From Haemaphysalis longicornis (taxonomy: Eukaryota > Arthropoda > Arachnida > Ixodida > Ixodidae), in NCBI GenBank assembly GCA_013339765.2, contig CM023452.1:161335942-161399941 (forward strand): a stretch of DNA of 64,000 nucleotides, in the 5' to 3' direction. A program made the translations under genes and the position numbers. The notes beneath the pieces were generated by a model. That model was not told the origin of the DNA. It made no database searches and worked only from the letters and a program-made list of their open reading frames with translations. How positions within the stretch are numbered: position 1 is the stretch's first letter; each line of letters opens with the position of its first letter. Below are positions 22,030-32,689 of this stretch, piece by piece.

Positions 22030-22930
22030 AGTTCTGCAATAGAACTGTAGAGAATTCAAAAACAAAACCGGCATGCCCCAGCAGAACTTATCAACCTTAA
22101 TCCATCCCCTCACGTGCTCGTAATTCAATAAACTAATGTCCCCGGTAAAAACTGGGATTTGTATATCACATATAGATCCCACCGAAATATCTACAGCAAC
22201 TTTAATTGGCAAATCCATCGCGTCCACGCAACAACTCTCTCAAAATGAGTGTCACCTCACGTTCACCGATCTTATCACTCGTTTCTCCCAGAACAAAAAG
22301 AGCATGTTCAGAGTTAACATATACTGCCGGCGAACTAAAAAGCAGTCCGGGAATTGAAGACACCATCAAAGCCGTACTTCAAATTGCTTGTAGTTACCAA
22401 TTTCTTATTCTAGGAGAATATAACGCTACTCATCAGCTGTTGGGCTATTGCTACAGCAATGAAATAGGTTTGGAGATTGTAAAAACCCCAGAAGACCAAG
22501 AACGTACGATCATCAACGACCTTTATACACCCACAAAACCAGCACCAGTCAATCAGCTGTCATTCACTCGCAACATCCAAGAAGCCACAAGGATAAACAA
22601 CAATTGTTAGGGTAACATCGTGACATTATACAAATACGAGTAAAAAGGTATCGACAACAAAGCCTGTGTTGGTACGGTGCGTATCACTCATTGGGACATA
22701 TTCCGCAAAATCCGGAGTGAGCGCGATATTCCATCGCCGACCCTCTTGTGACCATTGGGCGGATGAACTCATTCAAGACCTGAGGACCTGCACAAACACT
22801 AACCACTTCTTACCCAATCCCGTGCATCGACTACAAATTGTTACATATTTTGGAAGTTCGACGGAGCCCTACGCGGAGGTGAAAAAAGCAGCGACATAAC
22901 AGAAAACTCAAGCTGCGTATAGCAGAACTT
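22030..22930 (+). pseudogene. LINE copy B endonuclease domain
   Basis: QWNCREFKNKTG-like start near 22035 (first Asn of the endonuclease fold), NIYCRRT near 22314 where the family has NVY, and LILGEYNATHQLLGYCYSNE (about 22404-22463) at the place of GDFNAPH-WGY-SN. The catalytic Asp/Asn are changed (GEYNATH). THWDIFRKIRSERD (about 22690) matches the linker before RT. The domain ends at the BEL insertion point, within a basic segment (SSDITEN/LKLRIAELN). Confidence 0.7.
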
Positions 22931-22933
22931 AAC

Positions 22934-22938
22934 AAGCA
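22934..22938. repeat. Target-site duplication AAGCA (left)
   Basis: AAGCA directly precedes the TGTGGG end of the BEL insertion and recurs at 26252-26256, directly after its ...TTCTACA end. Confidence 0.8.
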
Positions 22939-23125
22939 TGTGGGATTCTTTAGCCACTGAGGACGAGAGAGGCCTTCAGACAAGGGATGGAGCGACCGAG
23001 CGGTCGGAAGGTTTAATGGCGACTTAAAAGAAGAAGTAGCGCGAGCGCACGCCGATCGTGCAATGACGACAGGCTTCGATGATGGTGATGTTTTCGGTGC
23101 AACGCTGACGATGATAGATTCTACA
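22939..23125 (-). repeat. BEL/Pao LTR 3 (diverged)
   Basis: Starts TGTGGGATTC and ends GATTCTACA on the plus strand. Its last ~75 bases (gatgatggtgatgttttcgg...) match the ends of the other two LTRs. The first half is poorly alignable. On the minus strand it is preceded by gggcggggaata, a polypurine tract. Confidence 0.7.
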
Positions 23126-23151
23126 TATTCCCCGCCCACGGATGCCAGGTG

Positions 23152-24440
23152 TCAGCCTGATTCAAGCAAATATAAGCGCTGCACCGGTCTTTTCATCACT
23201 AGTCCATTTGGAAGTCGTAGTGTGCAACCGCGAACTTTGTTGTCACGACCTGGGTGAAGTTGCTCGATGTGGGCGAGAGTCCAAAACAACCTTGGTGTGT
23301 CGTTTTCTTTTCTTCTTCTCTTTTCTTGCCACATCCGTCGGAGGTTTGTGGACGGTCGATCCATGGGTCAGGTCCTCTGTGTAAAAAAGACGAGGGGCAA
23401 CGCTGTCAACCTTCTGCCGACGAGGGAGCACGCTGGTGTTAGAGGGCTAGGTTCCGCTACGTCATTGTATACAAACGTCAGCGGGCGAGAGTTGATGATC
23501 GCCTCAACTTCCGTGAGAACTGTAGATAGCTCCACAACATTCACTTGCTGTCGACCCAGCATCTCCTTTAGCGTGTTCTTGACGAAGCGGACGATCCTTT
23601 CATAAAATCCACCCCACCAAGGAGCCCTTTCGACAATGAACTTCCAGGAAATTGCGGAAGCGGAAAAATAGGCTTGCACGTCCGGGTGTTGAAGCGTCCT
23701 CCAAAGGTCGGCGAGCTCCCTGCAGGTTCTTTTGAATGCGCGTGCGTTGTCACTGTAGATCGTCTTGCACAATCCACGCCGTGAGACAAAGCGACGCATC
23801 CCGCATATGAAACTCTCTGCAGTCATATTTTCCACCAACTCGAGATGAAGAGCTCTAGTTGAAGCACACGAGAAAAGAGCAATGTAGCAACGGTTGTCCT
23901 GGGATGTATCTCTTGTGTACGGTGGTCCCGCGAAGTCTACACCACAGACGAGAAAGGGGGACGTTGCTGTTACGCGGTCTTGAGGAAGTGGCGCTTCATC
24001 TTGAACAAGTGGTCTTGAGTGGAAGCGTTTGCAAATTACGCAGGTGTTCAGGAGCTTCTTTATCAATTGACGTCCTCGAACAATCCAGTAACGTTCACGA
24101 AGCTGGACAAGCGTGTCGCGAAGTCCGGCGTGTCCAAGCTTTCGTGTGCGTCGAGAACAAGAAGCTTTGCATAATGAGACTGGTTGGGTATCAAAATAGG
24201 GTGTCTCGAGTCGTAATTCTCGAAACTGGCCTGTAGCCACCCTACAACCCGAAGACGATTGTTCTCATCAAGAAACAAACGAGCGGTCTTCAGCGATGAG
24301 TTTGTAGCCAAGGGGAGGTTTTCTTTTACGCACTGTATCTCTTCTTTGAAGAAGCAGGCTTGTGTGTGTTTGGATACAGTAGCTCTGGGCGTTCTCAACT
24401 TCGTCGGCAGTCAATGGTGCGGAAACTTTCTCTTGGTTTC
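23152..24440 (-). pseudogene. BEL/Pao pol C-terminal part: integrase and tail
   Basis: Minus-strand pieces in order: CFFKEEIQCVKENLPLATNS and LFLDENNRLRVVGWLQASFE (the region between RNase H and integrase in BEL/Pao). Next comes LGHAGLRDTLVQLRERYW with CVICKRF (zinc finger), GVDFAGPPYTRD and YSDNARAF (first two acidic residues of the integrase triad), and WKFIVERAPWWGGFYERIVR (third). INSRPLTFV follows, and finally PRLFWTLAHIEQLHPGRDNK...PVQRLYLLESG with a stop at 23152, the usual C-terminal domain. The 290-codon frame 23368-24240 carries most of it. At least two frameshifts (near 24150 and 23370) break the protein. RT is missing: the sequence joins an LTR at 24457. Confidence 0.85.
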
Positions 24441-24456
24441 GAAGATTCTAGCAAAA

Positions 24457-24634
24457 TGTGGAATAAGTGGACCAAGGGCCGAGACGTCCCGGTGATTCGA
24501 TGGTGCTTCTATTTACGAGGATGGTGGATGGACACAGATGAAGCAGCTCGAGCTATAGCTGCTCACGCGAATATGGGCACCGATGACGGTGATCTCATCG
24601 GTGCAGCAATGATGACGTCTATAAAGTTTCTACA
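24457..24634 (-). repeat. BEL/Pao LTR 2 (middle)
   Basis: 178 bp from TGTGGAATAAG to TTTCTACA, closely similar to 26074-26251. On the minus strand it is preceded by a polypurine tract (ccggggaaga), which marks it as a 3' LTR of the gag-bearing unit. Confidence 0.85.
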
Positions 24635-24732
24635 TCTTCCCCGGCCACAAATAAAGTCTTGTCAGTCCGTCTCCGTTGAGTACATATGTTCGTTCCAGTT
24701 TGATTCAGTGTGGCAGTCAGACGGCGAAACAG

Positions 24733-25875
24733 TCACTGTGGCCGTCTTCTGAGCACACGCCAAGTCTGTCGCTGCATTCCACGTAGCCAGTTCGAAATTC
24801 GAAGCTTGTCTTCGACGGTCTTGTACCCTGATGTAAGTTCTTTAGGTTCCTGCGCTGCGATCTCAAAATGATGTCTTGGAGGCCTCCGCTTCTTTCTGGA
24901 GTTCTGGACATTAGTAATTTGTTTTTCCTTGTTACGTGAGTTGTTCAGATGATTTCTTCGGTGTATCGTATTCTTTAGAAGGGATTGCCGAATACGTGCC
25001 GCGGCCATCTTTCTCGCATAGCTTACAAAAACGTACTCATCCCGCTCTCCAATGTCGTGCATCGGTTTCCCTTTTTGTGTCGTATCTTGCCCTTGAAGCT
25101 CTCCAGTTTCCAAATCCATGGTCTCCCGCTTGATATATTCGCCATACGGAGATTCTGCTGGCGTTATGAGGTTCGATGACCTTCTGTCAGTCTTGTTCGT
25201 GGGCATCTCGGCCGACTCTTTCAATGCTCGCGAGAGTAAGGCGCCTTCAGTTTCAAGGTCTAGTGGAGACAATGAATATGTCGCATTCTCAAGTCCTGTT
25301 TGCGATGGGAAATCTGGCTGAGGTGAGGTTTCTGGTAATAAGTCATGTTCCGCGGGTGCCTCTAAGTCGCATGGATCGTAGAACTGTTCAGTCATTGTAA
25401 AAAACTCATTGAAGCTTTTTGATGAATGCAAGGTCTCCATAATTTGGCACTTTTCTTTGGTGTCACATTTCTTATCTTTCAATCGGAAGTACAATCGAAT
25501 CATAATATGCGTGATTTCGTCTTCATAGTGAATGTTGGTGGTAAATTCCTGGTCCAAATCTTCGATATCAATAAGCGGTTCGATCTCCTTATTGAACAAC
25601 ATCAATTCAACTTCATTTTTCCGTAGCTGGCTCAGAAAGCTTGTTAACACCCCGCTAACATCAGTGATCGTTACGGACGAGTCTAATATTGCTTTTGCGT
25701 TTCGACACAGTTCTCGTGCGATTAACCGCCTTTTTGCTGTTTCATTGTTCAGTTCGTAGAGGCTCATCTTACATTGAAAAACACCCTGTTCGTGGATAAA
25801 AGGTAGTCCGTTTTTCATGGCGCGATGCGCTGCGGCACTCCTCTCACCTTGTGCAGAATCGCTTTCTAGACCCAT
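24733..25875 (-). CDS. BEL/Pao gag-like protein (380 aa, open)
   Basis: ATG at 25875-25873 and open for 380 codons to a stop near the middle LTR. The first third (LNNETAKRRLIARELCRNAK...VLTSFLSQLRKNEVELMLFN) resembles the N-terminal helical region of BEL/Pao gags, where a charged segment precedes the DUF1759-type capsid. The middle is acidic with several Asp/Glu clusters. The C-terminus is basic (NSRKKRRPPRHH). No zinc knuckle, protease or RT follows, so the unit is LTR-gag-LTR. Since the frame is open while the neighbouring pol is broken, this portion may be younger or was brought in separately. Whether it is expressed is unknown. Confidence 0.6.
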   Translation of the reverse strand: MGLESDSAQGERSAAAHRAMKNGLPFIHEQGVFQCKMSLYELNNETAKRRLIARELCRNAKAILDSSVTITDVSGVLTSFLSQLRKNEVELMLFNKEIEPLIDIEDLDQEFTTNIHYEDEITHIMIRLYFRLKDKKCDTKEKCQIMETLHSSKSFNEFFTMTEQFYDPCDLEAPAEHDLLPETSPQPDFPSQTGLENATYSLSPLDLETEGALLSRALKESAEMPTNKTDRRSSNLITPAESPYGEYIKRETMDLETGELQGQDTTQKGKPMHDIGERDEYVFVSYARKMAAARIRQSLLKNTIHRRNHLNNSRNKEKQITNVQNSRKKRRPPRHHFEIAAQEPKELTSGYKTVEDKLRISNWLRGMQRQTWRVLRRRPQ

Positions 25876-26053
25876 CGAAGAAAATGCTCAAAGGGGAGGA
25901 TGTGGTGTCGTCTTGTCTTCCCATCGCGTCGGTCGGCCATGGGTAGCACCATCGTCTATATGGCCATCACTAGGGTCCGTCATCGGTATCGAGGGGTCCT
26001 CCTTTTAATAGGCCAAAGTTCGGATGCCTCCGAATCACAGCGGGCCTTCTTCC

Positions 26054-26070
26054 CGGGTTCATCGGCACCA
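26054..26070 (-). other. Probable primer-binding site of the BEL/Pao unit
   Basis: On the minus strand TGGTGCCGATGAACCCG begins three bases after the LTR end CCACA. TGGTGCCGA-type sites are usual for BEL/Pao. The equivalent position after the middle LTR lacks it. Confidence 0.55.
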
Positions 26071-26073
26071 AAA

Positions 26074-26251
26074 TGTGGAATAAGAGGACCACGGGCCGAG
26101 ACGCCCCGGTGATTCGATGGTGCTTCTATTTACAAGGATGGTGGATGGAGAAAGATGAAGCAGCTGGAGCTATAGCTGCTCACGCGACTATGGGCACCGA
26201 TGATGGTGATCTCATCAGTGCAGCAATGATGACGCCTATAAAGGTTCTACA
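26074..26251 (-). repeat. BEL/Pao LTR 1 (5' LTR)
   Basis: 178 bp, TGTGGAATAAG...GGTTCTACA on the plus strand, near-copy of 24457-24634. Followed on the plus strand by AAGCA and by resumed LINE B sequence. Confidence 0.85.
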
Positions 26252-27890
26252 AAGCAAGCGGCGAAATACGCAAATTCGCTATGCAAAGAAAACTGGTTGA
26301 CACTGTGTGACGGTTTTCGGGGCACACTATCTACCTGGAAGAAATGGCGGTTGCTTCGACACCTAACTGACCTGTTTAAAAGCAAGAGTGAAAACAGCCG
26401 CACCTTGAATAAACGCACCATAACTTCCAACGCACGACGGAAGACCTCATACAAGATCTTACAACAAATTCCTCAAGGCCGAGAAAGGAGCTCCACCTTT
26501 ACCGTACACAAGGACCCCCAATTTCTTACTCGACAGGGACATCCAGCTACACGAGGTTCGAGCAGCCATCGTCGACAGCAAGCGATCCTGAATTCCTGTT
26601 CAAGATAAAATCACCTACAATCTCCTGGCAAACCTCGATGACAGAGCCGTGCAAAGCATCGCAGACCAGTATAACTCCTGCTGGTGCTCTGGCAAACATC
26701 CTGACAGCGGAAATTCGGATGATCCCCAAACCGGGAAAGTCACCCCATAACGACAAACTGGGCCGATATCTCTCACTTCGTGTGTGGGAAAAATATTGCA
26801 ACTCATCATACTCGTGAGGCTTCAACAATAAAAACCATTCAGGAAAAATGCCAAACACCATGTACCGATTCCGGAAGCACCTTGAAAAACAAGACGTGCT
26901 GATTCAGCTTAAGGAAGACATCCTAGTTGCAGCCTCCCCCCGCTCCCCAGGAGCCATCCTCACCCTGCAACTCAAGGGGGCATTTGAGAACGTGGAACAT
27001 AGTGGAATCCTACAGCGCCTAATGCGAACTGGATGCGGATAATGGACGTACGACCGCGTGGCAGTGCTCAGAGTTGGAGACCCCTCGTTAGCCCATATCC
27101 ACTTCAGAGAACAGAAGAGCCCTAAGGAGTCACTGTATCCCCCCTCCTTTTCAACCAAGCACTACTCGATTTTACAAGGCGACTCAACGGGGTTCCCAAT
27201 ATAAGACACGGCTTGTACGCAGATGACAATTTGGACTGGCTCTGGTTCGCTGGGTGGCCTTCAGAACAGCTTTCAACAAGCAGACCTTATAGTTAATAAA
27301 TATGCATGGGAATGCGGCCTTTGCTGCGCCCCGCAAAAATCAGAGCTGCTACTAGTCAGGAAAAGAAGCAGCGGGAACGACTCGAGTGACATTAAGATCA
27401 AATAAAACGGCAATCCTATACACCCTTGCAAACACCTCAAAATTCTGGGGCTTGTAATACAAGCGGATACCAAGAACACTACCCTAGTGAACCACCCGAA
27501 GCAATCAGCCTAACAAGTAACGGACATTACTCGCAGAATCATTACAGAAAGCGCAGCATGAAGGCGCAGGAGACAATACGACTGGTACAATCACCTGTCA
27601 TTTCCCGGATAACGTACATAACACCTTCCACAGTACTTTCCAAGACAGCACTTTAAAAATTCGACCTAGTTATCCGAAAAGCCCACAAGCGGGCCTTGGG
27701 ATTTCCCCAGAGTACCTCCACGGCCCTCCTGCTCGGTCTCGCCCTGCGCAACACGGCCACAGAATTTATTGAGGCCCACCTCGCAATCCTCAAACTGCGA
27801 TTAGGCTTATCTCCTGCGGGGCTACTAAATGCCAGACTCAGGGCCGAAAGCAAAAACAGATGCTTCCACCGAAAATTATAAATAACATTA
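26252..27890 (+). pseudogene. LINE copy B reverse transcriptase
   Basis: Resumes LINE B at KQAAKYANSLCKENWLTLCD (about 26254-26310), the segment that follows KLKLRIAELNK left of the BEL insertion. RT pieces: a motif A remnant (KGAFENVEHSGIL, about 26974-27012), GVTVSPLLFNQAL (motif B, about 27125-27165) and GLYADDN (motif C with YADD, about 27210-27230). The thumb is TIRLVQSPVISRITY and KAHKRALGFPQSTSTALLLG (about 27678-27740). Stops and indels interrupt every domain. Confidence 0.8.
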
Positions 27891-27949
27891 CGTCACAAAC
27901 ATTCGGCAAACTATGCTCCCAGATCTTCATGTGGGGAGGAGAAAAGCCA

Positions 27950-28407
27950 GAGTTGGGGCACTCGACAAGTGGTTTCACAAAGACTCCAGGTCAGTGTACA
28001 CTGATGCCACCCTATGCCAGCGATACCGAGGAGAAGCGTTTGCAGTGGTCACCTGAAGTGATCAACCACTCACTGGTCTCACAATCAAGACCAGCCCCAT
28101 CCAGGAAGCGGAAGACGTGGGGATCGCCTTGGCTTTAACCCAAAGCACCACGATTACGGTAATCACCGATTGTCAACTGGCCTACAGAAGCTACGCGGCT
28201 GGCACAGGTTCTCTAAGAGCATTGCGCCTCCTGAGCAAAATCTCTCCTTCTCGTACTGTCACAATCATGTGTACCCCAGCCCACTTTGATCTCCCGGGCA
28301 ACGACACAGCCCATGCATTGGCCCGCGCTTTCACCGACCTGGCCTCAGAGAAGGAGTACATTCCAATGCCGATTGAGGCTTACCCGGAAATAACTCCTTA
28401 TTGTTAA
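27950..28407 (+). pseudogene. LINE copy B RNase H
   Basis: VYTDATLCQRYRGEAFAVVT (about 27994-28053), EAEDVGIALALTQSTTITVI (about 28107-28166) with TDCQLAYRSYAAG, then CTPAHFDLPGNDTAHALARA (about 28270-28329). These give the Asp, Glu, Asp and His/Asn-Asp positions of an RNase H fold in order, mostly in one frame. The presence of RNase H separates this family from the Jockey and CR1 clades and supports an I-group placement. Confidence 0.75.
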
Positions 28408-28409
28408 GG

Positions 28410-28815
28410 AACAAGTGGTCAATTCCCGATGTCCCACAATAGACGATGACGGGGGAACGGCTGACTAGCAGCCTGTGTTAGCTCTTCCATTAGCGCCATG
28501 TAAATAGTCTAAAATACATCGTCCGCATGTGATAGTTCATGCACTGGGCCACATACTTGTTTTTGGTGAGGGCCCGGGTTTCTCCCCGTCCTGGCACCAC
28601 CATCGCTCGGTCTCGGCACCAGCGCGAACATCAAGGTTACGCGGGCCGTGTCCGTGAGCCCCAGCCCCACCGCGATCAGCATATGGCAATGCCCCTCCCC
28701 GGGTCCCCAGCCTATGCCATGGAAATTGTTTAAAATACATAGTCCGCATCTCATGGTTCATGTCCTGGGCCACGTTACAATATCACAGACTAGGTGGGGG
28801 ACCTTGAGGCCCGCT
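28410..28815. repeat. Unassigned insertion in LINE B with 46-bp direct repeats
   Basis: LINE homology breaks after PEITPYC (28407) and resumes near KTQENTLPRIQANISPNPEQ (28833). The intervening ~400 bp contains two direct repeats, 28507-28552 and 28728-28773 (gt(c/t)taaaatacat(c/a)gtccgcat...ctgggccac), bracketing a GC-rich core of ~175 bp. No coding signature is convincing on either strand. Confidence 0.55.
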
Positions 28816-29150
28816 CAACCCAGTTTGTGTAAAACACAGGAAAACACATTACCCCGAATTCAAGCAAACATATCTCCAAACCCAGAGCAAGTAAATTTTC
28901 TGTTACCTACAGAATAATCCCCGGACTCTGCGTTTGGTGGTGATTCAGGCACGCTCTATCACATCGTCTGGGAGTGCGACCGAAACCGTGACCTTCCGCC
29001 TTTTGCCAACCCTTACAGCGAGCAGTAGGGGAGCGGGGGTATGCAGCTCGAGCCTTGGTGACCGATTATTTTGGTTGACCGAGAAGCGAGTGCCAGGATT
29101 GCCCGTGAATTTCTCTACTAGCACGACACCCCTTAATATATTTTGGCTTT
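28816..29150 (+). pseudogene. LINE copy B C-terminal segment
   Basis: RIQANISPNPEQVNFLLPTE (28851-28910) and GDSGTLYHIVWECDRNRDLP (about 28940-29000) are the conserved ORF2 tail seen also at the end of copy C (HLVFMCP). Then come VDREASARIARA-like pieces and the pyrimidine-rich 3' end (cttcttcttcctctccttct). Confidence 0.65.
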
Positions 29151-29215
29151 CTTCTTCTTCCTCTCCTTCTTTCTCCTCCTCTATCTCCTACTCCTTCTGG
29201 TCCTCCTCAACACTG

Positions 29216-29790
29216 CCGAGGCTTACTGAGCTAAAACAGACGGTTGTCAGACATCGCCAAACGAAGCCGTGTTTCTATTTCTAAAATAAGATAAATGAAC
29301 CGTCGATAGGAACAATCCGTCGTTGTGGGGAACGTTATGGCCGTTTGCAGTTCGCGACTGAGAGTCGCGTAGATCGAGCGGATGACAATATGAATCCGGT
29401 CTCCATTCAAATCCGTGTTCCTCAACGACCAATGCCATAGCTCTGGTTCACAGCCGAAGTTGTCGAAATGGCTCGCACTCTTGGTGTTCTCTTCAACACC
29501 TTCGGGAGAAGCAATAAAGGTAAAGCAAATGCCCGGATGTCTCCAATTGTTTCTTTCCCTGCTCGTAGCTCCGAGTCGAAGTATAAGGCAGTGTTCTTCC
29601 GGCAGACGGCGGAATTTCTGAAAACAACGTCTTCCGGCAGTCACCCCTATTGGATCACAGAAGTCACGTTACAGACTGCTTGTGACAACTGCGTACAGCA
29701 GTAACTGCGTGTACAACAAGTGCTTCGCCGCTTCGTTATTCTGTTGATTTTACTTATGCCTTTATTTTATTTACCTCGAACCAGAGGTGC
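29216..29790. other. No gene seen
   Basis: Overlapping open frames on both strands, none with a recognisable family signature. Confidence 0.4.
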
Positions 29791-29839
29791 GCGGACTCAC
29801 TCTTGAGTCCACTCACTCAGACTCATTTGGACTCAATAT

Positions 29840-30295
29840 TACGCGTGAGTTTCAATTTGAGGGAGCGCGAGGCTAGTGCGGCATGGCGAGTTTGAGCTTG
29901 AGTGCGCTTGAGCCCGACTGAGTTTGATTACGCCTAATACCGAATGACTTCTCTGTCCATTTTGAGTTTGATAGTACATTTTGCGTACTGAGAACATTTT
30001 GCGTTTCCAGTAGATTGTGACTTTGAGTACATTTTGTGTTACAGATATTTTTACTTCGGAGAACATTGTGAGTTCTCAGTACATTATCACTTCTGAGAAC
30101 ATTTGCAGGCTTGATTATATTGTGTTTTGAGTAAATTTTGAGTTATGAGTACATTTTGAGTTCTTAGTACACTTTGAGTTCCGAGTACACTTTAAATTCC
30201 GAGTGCAATTTGAGTTCTGAGTACAATTTGAGTTCTGAGTACGAATCGAGTTTTGGGTACATTTTGAGTTTGAGTACATTTTTAGTTTGCGGTTT
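29840..30295 (+). repeat. 18-bp minisatellite array 1
   Basis: Imperfect tandem copies of TTCTGAGTACATTTTGAG, clearest at 30130-30290 with an 18-base step. More degenerate toward the left. The same unit in the same orientation forms a second array at 43808-44100. Confidence 0.85.
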
Positions 30296-30717
30296 ATATG
30301 AGTACCCTAGGAGGAAGCCATGGTTGGCCGTTAAGTTTCAGGTGTCGCTTTGCGCTCGCTATTCATGTTACCTGCGGGTACGGCAGCATTCGCAATGCAG
30401 ATGATAGATTGGTGGAGAGTCTGGAGGGAGGTATCTGATTTAGTGGCTGGGCGTGTGACTGATAATCGACTGCTGATGTCATAAAAAGGGTTATTTCCCG
30501 TTTTCCTCCTGGTAAATCCTCTAAGAAGGTGGGAGAGGGTCGTGGGAAAGCACACGGCGGTGCTTGCTTGCTGGTTTTTTGTTAACGGTTTGAAATGGTA
30601 GGATCAAAAAGGAAGAGTTAAGCGCCGGGGGGAGAAGGTAGCGGCCACTGTCCCGTCTGCTGTTTCAAATGAATTGTCAAAAGAAGTGACTGCGCGATGC
30701 CCGTTTGGATAGAATAA

Positions 30718-30840
30718 TGGCTACGTCATGAGAAGATTGGGTGAATATTCAAACTCATGTCGCTAAGGCGTCTACCATATCAAAGTAAACGTCCCGACTG
30801 AAAGAATGACACGAGGTTAATTAAAAATGCTTCCTTATAG
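30718..30840 (+). repeat. Satellite monomer upstream of LINE C
   Basis: ggctacgtcatgag...gggtgaatattcaaact...cgctaaggcg...aaaaatgcttcctta follows the ~133-bp monomer of the array at 36875-37990 from end to end. It abuts the LINE C start, so LINE C was inserted into this satellite. Confidence 0.75.
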
Positions 30841-30999
30841 GCCAGGGGGCTAACGCCACCGAACACGAGTTGATTCGGCTCCCATTTTATCTCCCTCCAA
30901 TAGCGGATCTTCAACATTGACCATCATACGGCCACTACAAACACTTCCGGTACGTCTTGTGGAATACGTAGACAGCCGACTGAGACCCCAGAGTCGAAA

Positions 31000-32660
31000 A
31001 GACAGAGTTGTAGCCCACGTTATGGTGTCCCACTCACCGCCCGCGCTAAGCCTCGTCGCCAGGCCTAGCGACACCGTCGTTCCTGCCATGACTTCCACCG
31101 CTACAGCGCCGGGCCAGGGTGACCCATCGACATCCCATCAGCCTGCACCAACCACCGTCAACATAGAATTCGACGAGCTAAGTGGCCGCACCATTTAACC
31201 GATAATCCAAGGGAGACAGAGCTCGCTGCCCGACCCAAATAACCTGACAACAAGCAGCCTCATCGTCATTCACCGGCACGCACAAAAATAGCTACAACGA
31301 CGCGCGTAACTCCACCGCCACGCCTCCCGGCCAACCATTACATAATCACTTATCGACCACAATGCGGTCTCAATATAGCTGCCTGGGATCCCCGCATCCT
31401 TGCTGCAAGTCTTACTGAAGCAAGTGCCATTTTGAGAACGGAGTTTCTCAAACAAGGCATCATGGAAGCTCAACAGGATCGCAACCTCTTGGTGGCAATT
31501 ACAGCCAATGCCCAGATAGCAATTCTGCTAAGGAAAATAACGGCGATCAACCGTGGCAGTCCAAACTACGAGCATGCACCGTACATGTAACCACCGCCCA
31601 ACACCTGCCATGGCGTGATCCACGGTCTCGAAGAGGACATAACCAAGGACGGCCTATAATAACTTCTGGAAGCCAACCATCCGCTCCTCCTGTACCCTCA
31701 GCTCATGGCTCCCACATCTGCGCTCCTGACGTTTAACAGCACTGGGGCGTCTTACTATGTTCGAGTGGGCTGTGTACTTCACCGCTGCTGACCCTACCTC
31801 CCAAACGCCCAGGTTTGCCAGATCTGTGGCGACGTCGGACATCATCAAGGCATCTCCTCCCACCCGGACTGACCCGAAGTGCTTTCGCTGCTACGTCGCC
31901 AACTACTCCCCCCAGCACGACTGTCAACCTGCAGGCAGACTATGCCAAAAGGCACATCCCACCTCCAGCAAGGATAGCCCGAAACGCGTCCTTCACAGAC
32001 TGGGTCCGAAATGTGTTCATCTCCCCGCCCCCCCTGAAACGACGAAGACTGGCCGCCACAACACGCGACAATACAGGATGCCCACTAGCACCGCGCCGGC
32101 CTCAGCAAGGGCAGCAGGTCCAACATCCTAGCGCAAACTCCCACTCCTTACGACTTCTTACCTCTCCCACCCATACTCAGTACCCCCCTGACAACGTCTC
32201 AACAAACTCCCGCTGCGAATGCCTCCTCCTTCCTCCCACCCAAAGCAACCAGCCCATCGGAAACACCTCAAAAAATCTCCCTCGTTCCCAACCTTTATGA
32301 AGTCCTTCGAAACACCGAGTAACAACATGCGGCCCTCAGCGATCGCCTCAATTCTTTGGCGGCATCTGTAGCTGCCAATTCAAAGCCCCTCCTTATTCAC
32401 TAATCCACTCACACCTCTCCCACCACAGACTTTACAAGTCGAAGATGCTGCGACCATCCTTGAAAAGAACGTGGTAACACGAATAATCCCCCTCATCGAC
32501 CAACGCATGGCAAAGGCCATCGGCGACTTCCAATTGGCCATCACATCCTTGACCTCTATTCAGAAGATGAGGGAAGTACTTAGTGCCCGCGTCACAAACA
32601 TTGAGAAGGCCCTCGCTTGAAATTCTTCATTTCCCCTCTCGCAAGCCAAGACAGCCAAAC
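31000..32660 (+). pseudogene. LINE copy C ORF1
   Basis: Key fragments: CHGVIHGLEEDITKDGL (about 31610-31655, matching GVIHDVPDHYTPEDI of copy D), then YYVRVGCVLHRC and a CCHC-like CQICGDVGHHQGISSHPD (about 31818-31870) with more Cys/His downstream. Next is a basic stretch (KRRRLAATTRD, about 32038-32070), and a tail with LIDQRMAKAIGDFQLAI (about 32495-32545), probably helical as in copy D. No single frame carries it. Confidence 0.65.
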
Positions 32661-32689
32661 TCCAACCATAAATACGCACGATCCTATTG

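Larger units (their letters stand above)
22939..26251 (-). mobile_element. BEL/Pao composite with three LTRs
   Basis: Both outer ends have TG...CA borders and are flanked by AAGCA, and LINE B homology resumes exactly outside them, so the whole block was inserted as one unit or has kept its original borders. Minus-strand order: LTR (26251-26074), primer-site-like TGGTGCCGATGAACC, gag (25875-24733), polypurine tract, LTR (24634-24457), then directly the C-terminal pol (integrase, about 24440-23152), a second polypurine tract and LTR (23125-22939). RT and RNase H are absent. The middle and right LTRs are close copies. The left one is clearly diverged. Confidence 0.8.
20150..29150 (+). mobile_element. 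I-group LINE, copy B (interrupted by BEL/Pao)
   Basis: Second copy of the LINE family: 5' leader, ORF1 from an ATG at 20289, endonuclease (about 22030-22930), RT and RNase H (26252-28407), a C-terminal Cys/His segment (TLYHIVWECDRNRD, about 28957-29000) and a polypyrimidine tail (about 29145-29215). A BEL/Pao insertion splits it between AAGCA repeats at 22934-22938 and 26252-26256. A ~400-bp insertion of unknown type splits the C-terminus (about 28410-28815). Frames are broken throughout. Confidence 0.85.

Noticed and set aside
29840..30295. Repetitive protein reading of the 18-bp repeat (SSEYNLSSEY)
   Set aside because: An 18-base unit always gives a six-residue periodic peptide. Degenerate copies and missing gene context argue for a minisatellite.
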